Shown: positions 27,869 to 38,843, numbered from the stretch's first letter. The stretch is DNA of 64,000 nucleotides from PNOJ01 sp016706845 (GCA_016706845.1 JADJIV010000019.1:7688-71687), one strand, 5' to 3'. Program-made: numbers and translations. Notes: generated from the sequence alone by a model not told the origin.

Positions 27869-29289
27869 GTGGACGACCTCTTCAGCGCCCCCGCACGCCG
27901 CGACGAACGCCGCGTCTACACGGTGGGCGAACTCAACGAGGCCATCGAGGCCGCTTTGAGAGCAGGATTCCCGGGGGCGGTCTGGGTCCGCGGCGAGGTG
28001 CGCGGCTTGCGGCGAAATGCCAACCGCCACATCTACTTCGAACTGCACGGCGCGAGCCGGGGCAGCGTCGACCAGATCACCGTGGCGGCCCTGCAGTGGG
28101 ACCGGCAGAAGTTCGGCCTCGAGAAGTACTTTGACGGCACGGACCCGGGGCTGCAGGTCCGTGACAACATTGAGGTCTGCGTGCAGGGGGGGTCGTCTCC
28201 CACCACTCACAGTACGGATTGTCCTTCACGCTCGTCGGCATCGATCCCGCTTTCACGCTGGGCCAGCTCGAAGCCCGCCGCCGCGAGACCCTGACGGCGT
28301 TGCAAGCCGCCGGCCTGATGGAGCGCAACGCCGGCCTGTCCTTCCCGGTGCTGCCGCTGCGCGTGGGTCTGGTGACGTCCGTGGGCAGCGCCGCCGAGAA
28401 GGACTTCCTGGCCGGGCTCGCGGCCGCGGGCTACGGCTTCACGGTGCTGCGCGCCGACTGCCGCATGATGGGCGAGCAGATGGTCGGGCAGGTGACCGGG
28501 GCCCTGCGCGCGCTGGGCGCGGCGGGGGTGGACGCGATCGTCGTGACGCGCGGCGGCGGTTCGAAGGCGGACCTCTCCTGGTTCGACCACCGCGACGTGG
28601 CCGAGGCCGTGGCGCGCTGCCCCGTGCCGGTCGTCACGGCCATCGGGCACGAGATCGACCTGAGCCTCGCCGACCTCGTGGCCCACCACCACTGCAAGAC
28701 GCCGACGGCCGCCGCCCAGGACCTCGTCGACCGCATCGCCGCCGCCGACCAGCGACTGCGCCGGGCGGCCGACGGCGCCGCCCTGCAAGCCGCGCGGATC
28801 CTGGGGGACTCGCGCCGGGATCTGACCGGCGCGGCGGCGGCGCTGGGCGCCGCCGTGGTCACGCAGGTCCGCGGCCGTCACGAGCGCCTGGTGCACCTGC
28901 GCGGCGCGGCCCTGGGCGCGGCCCGCCGCCGCCTCGAGCGCGCCGGCGAGCGCGCGGCGCGCGTGGGTCTGGCGCTGGAACCGCAGCGCCTGCTCGCGTC
29001 GTGGCCCCGGCGCCGGTCCGACCTCGAACGAGCGACGGACCGCCTGGAGCGGGCCACGGGCGCCGTGCTCGCCGTCCGCCGCGCCCGTCTGGACCACCTC
29101 GCGCAGAAGGCGCAGTGGCTCGATCCCGCGCGCCAGCTGCGGCGCGGCTGGAGCCTGACCCTGGATGTGCACGGCCGCTTGCTGCGCGACGCCGCCGCCG
29201 TCGCGCCCGGGGACCGGCTCGTCACCCGGCTGCAAAGCGGACAGATCGTGAGTATCGTGGAGAGCGCCGGCGACGCCGGCCGGGACTGA
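27869..29289 (+). CDS. xseA: exodeoxyribonuclease VII large subunit (one frameshift)
   Basis: Catalytic subunit of the single-strand exonuclease. The N-terminal OB fold (VYTVGELNEAIEAALRAGFP, VWVRGEVRGLRRNANRHIYF) and the nuclease core (GLVTSVGSAAEKDFL, VTRGGGSKADLSWFD, VTAIGHEIDLSLADLVA) are clear. The frame breaks at the seven-G run 28184-28190; the following text LSFTLVGIDPAFTLG is the normal continuation. GTG at 27869 is the best start, 18 nt after the MATE stop. About 473 residues is normal. xseB follows after 12 nt. Confidence 0.94.
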
Positions 29290-29301
29290 GAGGAGAACGA
29301 C

Positions 29302-29565
29302 ATGCCCGCGAAGGACAAGATGACCGCAACAGAAAAGACGCCCAGCTTCGGCGAGGCGCTGGCCGAGGTCGAGGCCATCCTGGCCCGCCTCGAGAAGGAC
29401 GAGATCGACGTCGACGAGCTGTCCGGCGAAGTGAAACGCGCCGTGGTGCTGGTCGACCTCTGCCGCGAGAAGCTCCAGCGCACCGAACTGGAGGTCCAGG
29501 AGTTCACGGCGCGCCTGCGCGAGGACCGGTCGGCGCCCGCCGACGGGCAGCCCGGTCGCACGTGA
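29302..29565 (+). CDS. xseB: exodeoxyribonuclease VII small subunit
   Basis: An 87-residue partner of XseA. SFGEALAEVEAILARLEKDE and IDVDELSGEVKRAVVLVDLC plus REKLQRTE are the family pattern, predicted to be helical throughout. ATG after GAGAGGAG. Its stop overlaps the GTG start of the ABC transporter ATPase by GTGA. Confidence 0.93.
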   Translation: MPAKDKMTATEKTPSFGEALAEVEAILARLEKDEIDVDELSGEVKRAVVLVDLCREKLQRTELEVQEFTARLREDRSAPADGQPGRT

Positions 29566-30590
29566 ACGCCGCCGATCTCCCCCTGATCAGGGTCCGTGAC
29601 CTCTGCCGCGACTACAGCGTCTCGCGCCGCCGCGAGGGCGTGCGCGGCGGCGTCGTGGACCTGCTGCGCCCCCGCCGCGAGACCTTGCGCGCCGTCGACC
29701 GCGTCAGCTTCGACGTCGCGTCCGGCGAGATGGTCGGCTACATCGGCGCCAACGGCGCCGGCAAGAGCACGACCATCAAGATGCTCACCGGCATCCTGAC
29801 CCCGACCTCCGGCACCGTCGACGTCGGCGGCCTGGTGCCCTGGCGCGACCGCGGCCACTACACGCGCCACATCGGGGCGGTCTTCGGGCAGCGCACCCAG
29901 CTGTGGTGGGACCTGGCGGTGGTCGAGTCCTTCCGCCTGCTGCAGAAGATCTACGAGGTGCCGGACGCGGACTACCGCCGCCAGCTCGGCCGCCTGGACG
30001 AGCTGCTGGGCCTCGGGGAGTTCCTGCACCAGCCCGTGCGCAAGCTCTCCCTCGGCCAGCGCATGCGCTGCGAGCTGGCGGCGGCGCTGCTGCACGCGCC
30101 GCGGCTGCTGTTCCTGGACGAGCCGACGATCGGCCTGGACGTCGTGGCCAAGGAGAGCGTGCGCACCTTCCTGCGCGACATCCGCGAGAGCCAGGGCACC
30201 ACCGTGCTGCTGACGACCCACGACCTCGGCGACATCCAGCAGCTCTGCCGGCGCGTGATCATCATCGACCACGGCCGCGTGCTCTACGACGGGGACCTCG
30301 AGGGGCTGCGGGCGCGGGTCGACGACCGCGTCGCGCTGCACGTCGAGCTGCGCGAGCCGGTCCCGAGCGCCGCCCTGGCCGCCGCCACCGCCGGCCTGCC
30401 GGTGCAGTGGCGCGAGGCGGCGGGCCTGCTGCACGTCGCCGACTTCAGCCGGCGCGACGTGCGCGGCGCCGAGGTCATCAAGAGGGTCGTCAACGCCCAG
30501 GCGGTCCTGGACCTGCGCCTCGCCGAGCAGAGCATCGAGGAGATCGTGCGCGGCATCTACCGCCGCGGCGACGCCGGGGAGCTGTCGTGA
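29562..30590 (+). CDS. ABC-2 type exporter, ATP-binding subunit
   Basis: A 342-residue ATPase. Walker A GANGAGKST, Q-loop region GQRTQLWWDL, signature LSLGQRMRCELAAALLH, Walker B LLFLDEPTIGLD and the H-loop LTTHD are all present. The GQRTQLWWDL stretch and the C-terminal extension (residues about 240-342) are characteristic of the group paired with DUF990-type permeases. GTGA overlap with xseB upstream and with the first permease downstream shows tight coupling. Confidence 0.94.
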   Translation: MNAADLPLIRVRDLCRDYSVSRRREGVRGGVVDLLRPRRETLRAVDRVSFDVASGEMVGYIGANGAGKSTTIKMLTGILTPTSGTVDVGGLVPWRDRGHYTRHIGAVFGQRTQLWWDLAVVESFRLLQKIYEVPDADYRRQLGRLDELLGLGEFLHQPVRKLSLGQRMRCELAAALLHAPRLLFLDEPTIGLDVVAKESVRTFLRDIRESQGTTVLLTTHDLGDIQQLCRRVIIIDHGRVLYDGDLEGLRARVDDRVALHVELREPVPSAALAAATAGLPVQWREAAGLLHVADFSRRDVRGAEVIKRVVNAQAVLDLRLAEQSIEEIVRGIYRRGDAGELS

Positions 30591-31453
30591 TCGGGGCCGG
30601 GGCGCCGGCGCTCCCGCGCTGGCGGCGCGGCCGCGCGGCCAGCGTCGCCCTCTACCTGCAGTTCGTGCGGCTGGCCTTCCTGAAGATGCTGGCCTACCGC
30701 CTGCGCTACTACACCGGCGTGGTCAGCTACACGGTCTTCGTGGCCGGCAACTACTTCCTGTTCTCCGCGATCTACGCCAGCCGGCCCGAGGGCGCCGAGG
30801 CGGCGCGCCTGGGCGGGCTGACGCTGGCCCAGATGATCGCCTACGTGATCCTGAGCTGGGCGGGGCGCAGCTTCACCTTCAACAACATCGACCGCACGCT
30901 GAGCTGGCAGGTGAGCAAGGGCGAGATCGCGGTGCAGCTGATCAAGCCGCTGCACGTGCAGACCATGATGCTGAGCGAGGCGCTGGGGGAGGCGGCCTTC
31001 CGCTTCCTGCTGTTCACGCTGCCCATCCTGGTGGTGGTCATCCCGCTGTTCGGCCTGGCCCCGCCGCCGCACCCGGCGCTCTACGGCTGGACGCTGCTGA
31101 GCTTCCTGCTGGCGCTGGTGGTCAACGCCCAGATCAACTTCCTGGTGGGTTGCCTGGCGTTCTACCTCAAGAACGTCTCGGGCGTGGTGCGCGCCAAGAT
31201 GATCATGATGGAGTTCCTGACCGGCGTGCTGGTGCCCTTCACCTTCTTCCCCGGCTGGGTGCAGACGGTCGTCGCCTGGCTGCCGTTCCAGGCCGTGAGC
31301 TACGTGCCGGTCATGATCTACCTGGGCCAGCGCCCCGGCGCTTCCCTGGCCGGCGCCCTGCTGCTGCAGGCCGCGTGGGCGCTGGGTTTGTCCGTCCTGG
31401 GCCGCTGGTTCTGGAACCGCTCGGTCCGTCACGTCACGCTGCAGGGGGGGTGA
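30587..31453 (+). CDS. ABC-2 type exporter permease, first subunit
   Basis: A 288-residue membrane protein with six predicted helices. LQFVRLAFLKMLAYRLRYYT, SKGEIAVQLIKPLHVQT and LKNVSGVVRAKMIMMEFLTG resemble ABC-2/DUF990 permeases. The GTG start overlaps the ATPase stop. It presumably forms a heterodimer with the next gene product. Substrate unknown. Confidence 0.9.
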   Translation: MIGAGAPALPRWRRGRAASVALYLQFVRLAFLKMLAYRLRYYTGVVSYTVFVAGNYFLFSAIYASRPEGAEAARLGGLTLAQMIAYVILSWAGRSFTFNNIDRTLSWQVSKGEIAVQLIKPLHVQTMMLSEALGEAAFRFLLFTLPILVVVIPLFGLAPPPHPALYGWTLLSFLLALVVNAQINFLVGCLAFYLKNVSGVVRAKMIMMEFLTGVLVPFTFFPGWVQTVVAWLPFQAVSYVPVMIYLGQRPGASLAGALLLQAAWALGLSVLGRWFWNRSVRHVTLQGG

Positions 31454-31454
31454 G

Positions 31455-32318
31455 ATGGAGCCGGCGACGAACGGGAGGCCCCTGCTGCCGCGCCGCGAGG
31501 ACGGCCTGCGACGCCGGCTGCACGAGCCGTGGCGCCAGGCTGCGATCTTCGTCGCCTACTTCGCGCAGTTCATCAAGTCGCGGCTGGCCTACCGGGTGGA
31601 TTTCCTGGTCGACATGACGGCCAACCTCATGTCCCTGGGCGTCCAGCTGCTGGTGCTGTCGGCGGTGTTCAGCAAGGTCGAGAGCCTGCGGGGCTGGTCG
31701 TACGACCAGGTGCTGTTCATCTACGGCTTCAGCCTGCTGCCGCTGGGACTGTTCAACCTGGTGAGCGTGAACCTCTACGGATTCAGCGAGCAGTACATCA
31801 TCGAGGGGGACTTCGACCGGATCCTGCTGCGGCCCGTCAACCCGCTGGCCCAGATCCTGTGCAGCAGCTTCGGCACCGGCGGGATCAACGAGCTGATCCT
31901 GGGCGGCGCGGTGATGGTCTACGCCGGTTCCCGCCTCGGCCTGGACCTCGGCGCGGCCGGCTTCGCGCTGCTGCCGCTGCTGGCCGTCTCGGCCGCGCTG
32001 GTCTACACCGGCGTCTTCCTGGGCCTGACCGCCCTGTCCTTCTGGATGGAGGACCGCCTCGGCCTGGCGCCCCCCGTCTACAACGTGATCCGCTTCAGCC
32101 GCTACCCGGTGACCATCTTCAGCCCCCTGGTGAAGCTGCTGCTGACCTTCGTGCTGCCCTTCGCCTGGGTGGCCTTCTACCCGGCCGCCTGGTACGTCGG
32201 CGGCGAGCAGTGGGAGCGGGTCGCTCTCTTGACGCCGGCGGTGGGGGGGCTCACCTTCGGCCTGGGCTACCTGACCTGGGTGCGGGGCGTGCGCCGCTAC
32301 ACGAGCACCGGCAGCTGA
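31455..32318 (+). CDS. ABC-2 type exporter permease, second subunit
   Basis: A 287-residue membrane protein related to the gene before it: FVAYFAQFIKSRLAYRVDFL, then GDFDRILLRPVNPLAQILCS and PVTIFSPLVKLLLTFVLPFA. The RPVNPLAQ segment corresponds to the IKPLHVQT segment of the partner. ATG starts one nucleotide after the first permease stop. Together with 29562-30590 it makes a complete three-gene exporter. Confidence 0.9.
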   Translation: MEPATNGRPLLPRREDGLRRRLHEPWRQAAIFVAYFAQFIKSRLAYRVDFLVDMTANLMSLGVQLLVLSAVFSKVESLRGWSYDQVLFIYGFSLLPLGLFNLVSVNLYGFSEQYIIEGDFDRILLRPVNPLAQILCSSFGTGGINELILGGAVMVYAGSRLGLDLGAAGFALLPLLAVSAALVYTGVFLGLTALSFWMEDRLGLAPPVYNVIRFSRYPVTIFSPLVKLLLTFVLPFAWVAFYPAAWYVGGEQWERVALLTPAVGGLTFGLGYLTWVRGVRRYTSTGS

Positions 32319-32387
32319 CGGCCGGACCGGAACCCCGGCCCCACTGGCGGGTTCAAAGACGATCGACCTTCACGGGAGGCACCTGCC

Positions 32388-33067
32388 ATGGCGACGAGTC
32401 GGAGTGCGGCGGTCCTGTTCGCGTTCGCTTTGCTGGCCGCCTGTCCGCTGCCGGCATCGGCCGCGGACTGGGCAGGGCACTACGGCGACATCCTGCTGAG
32501 CTTCACGCCGGGGCCGGAAGCGACGCACGTCGCCCGGCGCGACTCCTGCCCGTGGTGGGCACCATGGTCGATCTCTACGCCGTGCTCGCGGTGCCCGAGA
32601 TCGTCCGCGCCCGCGGCGAACAGGTGCTGACGGTGGGCGGGCTGGAGCTGAAGCTGACGGCCGACGGCGCTCCCGGCTGGAAGGTCCTGAACCAGGAGAT
32701 CATGGGGAAGAACATCAACGTGGGGTCGGAGCCGGGCACCGTGACGGCGGGCCTCTTCCCGGGTCTCAGCTTCGACGACGGCAAGGTGCAGATCGTGCAC
32801 TGGCTCGTGCAGGTCCCCGGCCTGGCCCGGGACGTCGTGTTCCGCCTCGATCCCGCCGGCGCCCGCAGCTGCGAGACCCTGCCCGGCTGCCCCGAGAGCG
32901 GCACCTACGCCCTGTGGGCCGGCGCCGTCGCCGCCAACCAGCACGGCCTGCTCTTCAGCGCCGGCTACGTGCCCGCCTACCTGAACCCCACCAACCCCGA
33001 ACCCGACCTGACCCCCGTGCGCGGCAAGGTCGACTGGCGCGAACGCGGCCTGGTCACCCCCGATTGA
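32388..33067 (+). CDS. secreted protein of unknown function (one frameshift)
   Basis: The N-terminus is a clear signal peptide (SAAVLFAFALLAACPLPASA, cleavage after ASA) behind GGGAGGCACC. The mature start DWAGHYGDILLSFTPGPEAT runs to about 32530, where the frame changes. The continuation (MVDLYAVLAVPEIVRARGEQ and VLTVGGLELKLTADGAPG) reads to 33067. It looks like a small beta-rich extracytoplasmic protein of about 225 residues. I do not recognise the family. It ends 8 nt before repeat copy B. Confidence 0.65.
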
Positions 33068-33075
33068 CCATGTGC

Positions 33076-33192
33076 TTCCCATCGTGACAGGGGTGTCTGG
33101 AGGCCTCCTGCGCCAGGAGGGCGCAGGAGGCCGGAAGCCAAGCGCTCCGGGCACACGAGGTGCCCGGAGCGCGTCCCCTGTCACGATGGGAA
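33076..33192 (+). repeat. dispersed structured repeat, copy B
   Basis: Perfect 18-bp inverted arms (33076-33093 and 33175-33192) around an 81-nt core. Both internal hairpins are perfect here: hairpin 1 pairs GGCCTCCTGCGCC with its complement over an AGGA loop, and hairpin 2 pairs GCGCTCCGGGCAC over ACGAG. The right arm ends one base before the mce stop codon, so the element fills the whole convergent gap. Confidence 0.92.
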
Positions 33193-33639
33193 TCACATCC
33201 GGCTGCAGATCTCGATGAGCACTCCGGCCGTGTCCTTGGGGTGCAGGAAGACGACCTGCTTGCCGTGCGCGCCCGGCAGGGGCTCCTCGTTCAGCAGGCG
33301 CAGACCGGCGGCGCGGCAGTTGGCCAGGGCCGCGCCCATGTCGTCGGCCGCGAACGCGACGTGGTGCAGGCCGGGCCCCTTCTTCTCCAGGAAGCGGCCG
33401 ACGTTGCTGTCGGGGTCCAGGGGCTGCAGCAGTTCGACGCAGCCGGCGCCGCCGGCGCGGTCCAGCTTCAGCAGGGCGACCTTCAGCTTCTCGCGGGGCA
33501 CCTCCTCCACGGCGATCAGCTCGAGCCCCAGCAGGCCGGCGTAGAGCCGGATCCCCGCCTCGAGGTCGGTGACGGCGATGCCGATGTGGTCGATGCGGCC
33601 GGCCATGCCGGCGGGCGGGGTGATGTCGCGGATGTCCAT
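33193..33639 (-). CDS. mce: methylmalonyl-CoA epimerase
   Basis: Interconverts the two epimers of methylmalonyl-CoA between propionyl-CoA carboxylase and the mutase. The 148-residue glyoxalase-fold protein shows RIDHIGIAVTDLEAGIRLY, the acidic ELLQPLDPDSNVGRFLEKKG and GLHHVAFAADDM, with the metal-ligand residues His, His and Glu (HPKDTAGVLIEI). ATG at 33639 follows GGGAGG. It is transcribed divergently from the M29 aminopeptidase and close to the pcc operon. Confidence 0.94.
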   Translation of the reverse strand: MDIRDITPPAGMAGRIDHIGIAVTDLEAGIRLYAGLLGLELIAVEEVPREKLKVALLKLDRAGGAGCVELLQPLDPDSNVGRFLEKKGPGLHHVAFAADDMGAALANCRAAGLRLLNEEPLPGAHGKQVVFLHPKDTAGVLIEICSRM

Positions 33640-33722
33640 CGTGCCTCCCTGGCGGGTGTCCGGCACCAAGATAGCCTCCGCCGCCGGTCTGTAAACCGGA
33701 TTCCGGCTCGACGCGGGGCCTG

Positions 33723-33743
33723 TGTAACGCTATCGTTGTTACA
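33723..33743. promoter_or_regulatory. inverted repeat in the mce/M29 divergent gap
   Basis: TGTAAC and GTTACA arms 9 nt apart, 20 nt before the M29 start. A second small hairpin (CCGGT/ACCGG) lies at 33684-33699. Could be an operator acting on one or both divergent genes; no regulator is indicated. Confidence 0.35.
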
Positions 33744-33763
33744 TACCCTCGCCGGGAGGCATC

Positions 33764-34894
33764 ATGAAGGATCCGCGCCACGCCAAGCTCGCCGAGCAGC
33801 TCGTCCACTACAGCGTCCGGGTCCAGCCGGGGGAGGTGGTCTACCTCGAGCTGAAGGGGGTCGAGACGCTCGACCTCGGGCGCGAGATCATCCGCGCCGC
33901 CACCGAGGCCGGCGGCGTCCCGTTCTGGTACTACAACGACGAGGACGTCTCGCGCCCCTTCGTGAGCCGCGCCTCGCAGGCGCAGTTCGAGCGCTGGGCG
34001 GCCTTCCACAAGCGCATCATGCAGGACGCCGACTGCTACATCGCGGTCCGCGGCAGCAGCAACCCCTTCGACCACAAGGACGTCGACCGCGAGCGGGCCC
34101 GCTGGTACGCGCAGGCCTACTGGGACGAGGTGCACTCCGTCCGCGTGAACGAGAAGAAGTGGGTCGTGCTGCGCTACCCGAACCCGAGCATGGCCATCGC
34201 GGCCGAGCAGCCGACCGAGGCCTTCGAGGACTTCTACTTCCGCGTCTGCGGCCTGGACTACGCCCGCATGTCGGCCGCCATGGACCCGCTTCACGACCTG
34301 CTGTGCCGCACCGACCGCGTCGAGATCCGCGGCCCGGGCACCGACCTGCGCTTCAGCCTCAAGGGGATCGGCGCGGTCAAGTGCGACGGCCACCGCAACG
34401 TGCCCGACGGCGAGGTCTACTCCTGCCCGGTGCGCGACTCGGTCGAGGGCACGATCGCCTACAACGCCGCGACCATGCGCGGCGGCGCCCTGTTCCGCAA
34501 CGTGCGCTTCGTCTGCCGCGCCGGGAAGATCGTCGAAGCGACCTGCGACGGCGACGTCGCGAAGCTGAACGAGATCCTGGACACCGACGAGGGCGCCCGC
34601 CACTTCGGCGAGTTCGCCCTGGGCGTCAACCCGCACATCACCGCGCCCCTGCTGGACACGCTCTTCGACGAGAAGATCGGCGGCTCGTTCCACCTGACGC
34701 CCGGACAGGCCTACCCGGCCACCGACAACGGCAACCGCAGCGCCGTGCACTGGGACCTCGTCTGCATCCAGACGCCGCAGTGGGGAGGGGGGGAGATCCT
34801 CTTCGACGGCGTGAGGGTGCGCCGGGACGGGCGCTTCGTCCTGCCGGAGCTGGCGGGATTGAACCCGGAGAACCTGACCGGGGAAGGCGACTAG
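33764..34894 (+). CDS. M29 family aminopeptidase
   Basis: A 376-residue cocatalytic metallo-aminopeptidase of the AmpS/AmpT type. DGHRNVPDGEVYSCPVRDSV is the hallmark region, and EFALGVNPHI, GGSFHLTPGQAYPATDNG and SAVHWDLV contain the conserved Glu, His and Asp ligands. ATG follows GGGAGGCATC. It is not frameshifted. Its stop overlaps that of the convergent biotin-carrier gene within CTAG (34891-34894). Confidence 0.9.
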   Translation: MKDPRHAKLAEQLVHYSVRVQPGEVVYLELKGVETLDLGREIIRAATEAGGVPFWYYNDEDVSRPFVSRASQAQFERWAAFHKRIMQDADCYIAVRGSSNPFDHKDVDRERARWYAQAYWDEVHSVRVNEKKWVVLRYPNPSMAIAAEQPTEAFEDFYFRVCGLDYARMSAAMDPLHDLLCRTDRVEIRGPGTDLRFSLKGIGAVKCDGHRNVPDGEVYSCPVRDSVEGTIAYNAATMRGGALFRNVRFVCRAGKIVEATCDGDVAKLNEILDTDEGARHFGEFALGVNPHITAPLLDTLFDEKIGGSFHLTPGQAYPATDNGNRSAVHWDLVCIQTPQWGGGEILFDGVRVRRDGRFVLPELAGLNPENLTGEGD

Positions 34895-35436
34895 CCGCCA
34901 GCCGCGGGCTCGATGACCATCAGCACGTCGCCCGCGTTGACCGACTGGCCGACGCGGACCGCCACCTCGGTCACCGTGCCGGCCACGGGCGCCGCGATCT
35001 CGTTCTGCATCTTCATGGCCTCGAGCACCAGCAGCGGTTCGCCGGCGGCGACCCGGCGGCCGGCCTCCACCTGCAGCGCCACGACCAGGCCGGGGATCTC
35101 GGCCCGGACCGTGCCGCTGCCGGCGGCCTCGGCCACCGAGGCCAGCGCCAGGGCGTGCAGCTCGTCCATGACCGTCAGGTCGAGGTAGCGGCCGTTGACG
35201 GTGGCCTCCAGCGCGCCGTGCCCTTCGCGGCCGCCGCGCGGCGAGATGTCGATCAGATGCATGCGGCCGTCGACGCGCAGGCTCAGCGCGCGCCCGTTCT
35301 GCACGAAGCAGGCGTCGACTTCGCGCAGCTCGCCGTCGTCGATCTGCACCGCGAGCCGGCCGTCGGCGTCGCGCGCGACCACGGCGGTGAACTGCTCGCC
35401 GCCGTGCCTCAGGATGTAGCGCTTCTTCATCCACAC
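34891..35436 (-). CDS. biotin carboxyl carrier protein of propionyl-CoA carboxylase
   Basis: A 181-residue protein whose C-terminal 70 residues form a biotinyl domain with the biotin-accepting EAMKMQNEI, preceded by an unfamiliar beta-rich N-terminal half. It carries carboxybiotin between the biotin carboxylase (35447-36976) and the carboxyltransferase (36985-38535). GTG at 35436 is preferred to ATG at 35430, because AGGAG lies 7 nt before it and overlaps the pccA stop. Last gene of the pcc operon. Confidence 0.9.
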   Translation of the reverse strand: MWMKKRYILRHGGEQFTAVVARDADGRLAVQIDDGELREVDACFVQNGRALSLRVDGRMHLIDISPRGGREGHGALEATVNGRYLDLTVMDELHALALASVAEAAGSGTVRAEIPGLVVALQVEAGRRVAAGEPLLVLEAMKMQNEIAAPVAGTVTEVAVRVGQSVNAGDVLMVIEPAAGG

Positions 35437-35446
35437 GGCCGCACTC

Positions 35447-36976
35447 CTAGCGGTGGTTGGTCATGGCCCGCAGCGCGCTGCGTCGCCAGTTGCCGGGGCC
35501 GGCGTCCGCGCCGTCGGGACTTTCAGGACGGACCGCCAGTTCGCGGCGCCGCGCCTCGTACAGGGCGGCCGCGGTCAGCAGCGCGGCGCGGTCCTCGTCC
35601 GGCAGCGGATCCTGGAACTCGGCGGGATCGAAGCGCTCGTCGATGAAGTTCGTGGTGTAGGTGCCGTCCAGGAACTTCGGGCGCTCCAGCGCCCACAGGT
35701 GGAACGGGATGTTGTGGCCCGGGCCGTGCAGCGTGAACTCCTGCAGGGCGCGCCGGCCGCGGGCGATCGCCTGGGCGCGGTCCTCGCCCCAGACCACCAG
35801 CTTCGCCAGCAGCGGGTCGTAGTGGACGGGCACGTCGAAGCCCTCGTAGATCCCGCTGTCGACGCGCACGCCCGGCCCCGTGGGGGTGACGTGCGAGCTG
35901 ATGCGCCCGATGGCGGGCATGAAGTTGCGGGCCGGGTCCTCGGCGTAGATGCGGAACTCGATCGCCCAGCCGCGCTGGCGCAGGTCCTCCTGGCGGTAGG
36001 GCAGCCCCTGGCCGCGGGCGATGCGGATCTGGGCGCGCACCAGGTCGGTGCCGGTCACCATCTCGGTGATCGGGTGCTCCACCTGCAGGCGGGTGTTCAT
36101 CTCCAGGAAGAAGAACTCCCGCTGCGGCGACAGGATGAACTCCACGGTGCCGGCCCCGAGGTAGTCGACCGCGGCCGCCGTGCGCACCGCCGCCTCGCAG
36201 ATGCGCTCCCGCAGCTCCGGGGTCAGGCTCGGCGACGGCGACTCCTCGATGACCTTCTGGTGGCGGCGCTGGACCGAGCACTCGCGCTCGAAGAGGTGGA
36301 CGGCGCCGCCGCGGCCGTCGCCGAGCACCTGCACCTCGATGTGCTTGGGATCTTCCACGTAGCGTTCCAGGAAGACCGCATCGTCGCCGAAGGCGCTGCC
36401 GGCCTCGCCCATCGTGCGCCGCAGCGCGGCCGCGAGGTCCGCCTCCTCGCGCACCACGCGCATGCCCTTGCCGCCGCCGCCGGCCGCCGCCTTCAGCAGC
36501 ACCGGGTAGCCGATCGCGCGGGCGGCCGCGGCCGCGGCCACGGGGTCGCGCAGCGCGGTCCCGGTGCCGGGGATCACCGGCACGCCGCTGTCGATCATCC
36601 GCCGGCGGGCCGCCAGCTTGTTGCCCATCAGCTCGATCGTCTCGGGCCGCGGCCCGATGAAGATCAGCCCCGCCTCGCCGCAGGCCCGGGCGAAGGCCGC
36701 GTTCTCGGACAGGAACCCGTAGCCGGGGTGCACGGCGTCGGCGCCGCACGCCAGCGCCGTCGCGATCAGCCGGTCGCCCCGCAGGTAGCTCTCGGCGGCG
36801 GGCGCCGGGCCGATGGGGTAGGCCTCGTCGGCGGTCATCACGTGCAGCGCCGTGCGGTCGGCGTCGGAGTGGACGGCCACCGCGCGGATCCCCATCTCGC
36901 GCAGGCCCTGGATGATCCGCACGGCGATCTCGCCGCGGTTGGCCACCAGGACCTTGGTGATCTTCGTGCGGCCCAC
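35447..36976 (-). CDS. pccA: propionyl/acetyl-CoA carboxylase, biotin carboxylase subunit
   Basis: An ATP-dependent biotin carboxylase of 509 residues. KVLVANRGEIAVRIIQGLRE, HPGYGFLSENAAFA, the glycine-rich KAAAGGGGKGMRVV, ERECSVQRRHQKVIEE and EMNTRLQVEHPITEMVTG are the standard motifs. It lacks a fused biotinyl domain; the carrier is the next gene. It starts 9 nt after pccB. Confidence 0.95.
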   Translation of the reverse strand: MGRTKITKVLVANRGEIAVRIIQGLREMGIRAVAVHSDADRTALHVMTADEAYPIGPAPAAESYLRGDRLIATALACGADAVHPGYGFLSENAAFARACGEAGLIFIGPRPETIELMGNKLAARRRMIDSGVPVIPGTGTALRDPVAAAAAARAIGYPVLLKAAAGGGGKGMRVVREEADLAAALRRTMGEAGSAFGDDAVFLERYVEDPKHIEVQVLGDGRGGAVHLFERECSVQRRHQKVIEESPSPSLTPELRERICEAAVRTAAAVDYLGAGTVEFILSPQREFFFLEMNTRLQVEHPITEMVTGTDLVRAQIRIARGQGLPYRQEDLRQRGWAIEFRIYAEDPARNFMPAIGRISSHVTPTGPGVRVDSGIYEGFDVPVHYDPLLAKLVVWGEDRAQAIARGRRALQEFTLHGPGHNIPFHLWALERPKFLDGTYTTNFIDERFDPAEFQDPLPDEDRAALLTAAALYEARRRELAVRPESPDGADAGPGNWRRSALRAMTNHR

Positions 36977-36984
36977 GGCGCCTC

Positions 36985-38535
<1,551 letters not shown>

Positions 38536-38577
38536 CGCGCGTCCCCCGTCGAAGGTGCCCCCGGATGCGGACGGCGG

Positions 38578-38607
38578 AGCGTACCCCAGTCCCGTGTTCT
38601 CGGTCAA
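38578..38607 (-). promoter_or_regulatory. promoter of the propionyl-CoA carboxylase operon
   Basis: On the minus strand TTGACC (38602-38607), 18 nt, TACGCT (38578-38583), 43 nt before the pccB ATG. Confidence 0.5.
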
Positions 38608-38697
38608 CCTGCGAAACCCTGAAGATATCCAGCAACGCCCCCAATGCACCCTGCTTCCCGCCGGAAGACCGACTCGCTCCCGCGTCCCGATCCTCTT

Positions 38698-38843
38698 CGT
38701 TCCGGGTATGGACACCCGACGCTTCGGGGGACGCGCTCCGGGCACCTCCTGTGCCCGGAGCGCTTGACTTGCGTCCTCCGGCGCCCTCCTGGCGCCGGGG
38801 CCTCCAGACACCCCCGAATGGTCGGGTGCACGTACTCGGAACG
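38698..38843 (-). repeat. dispersed structured repeat, copy D
   Basis: Imperfect 33-bp inverted arms (38698-38730 and 38811-38843) with two wobble pairs and four mismatches enclose an 80-nt core on the minus strand. Hairpin 2 is a perfect 13-bp stem GCGCTCCGGGCAC over an AGGAG loop. Unlike the other copies it lies between divergent genes, upstream of both the pccB promoter and the enoyl-CoA hydratase. Confidence 0.9.

Noticed and set aside
33076..33192. Structured repeat as an insertion sequence remnant.
   Set aside because: No target-site duplication common to copies, no transposase fragment, and the terminal arms differ completely between copies, whereas IS ends are conserved.
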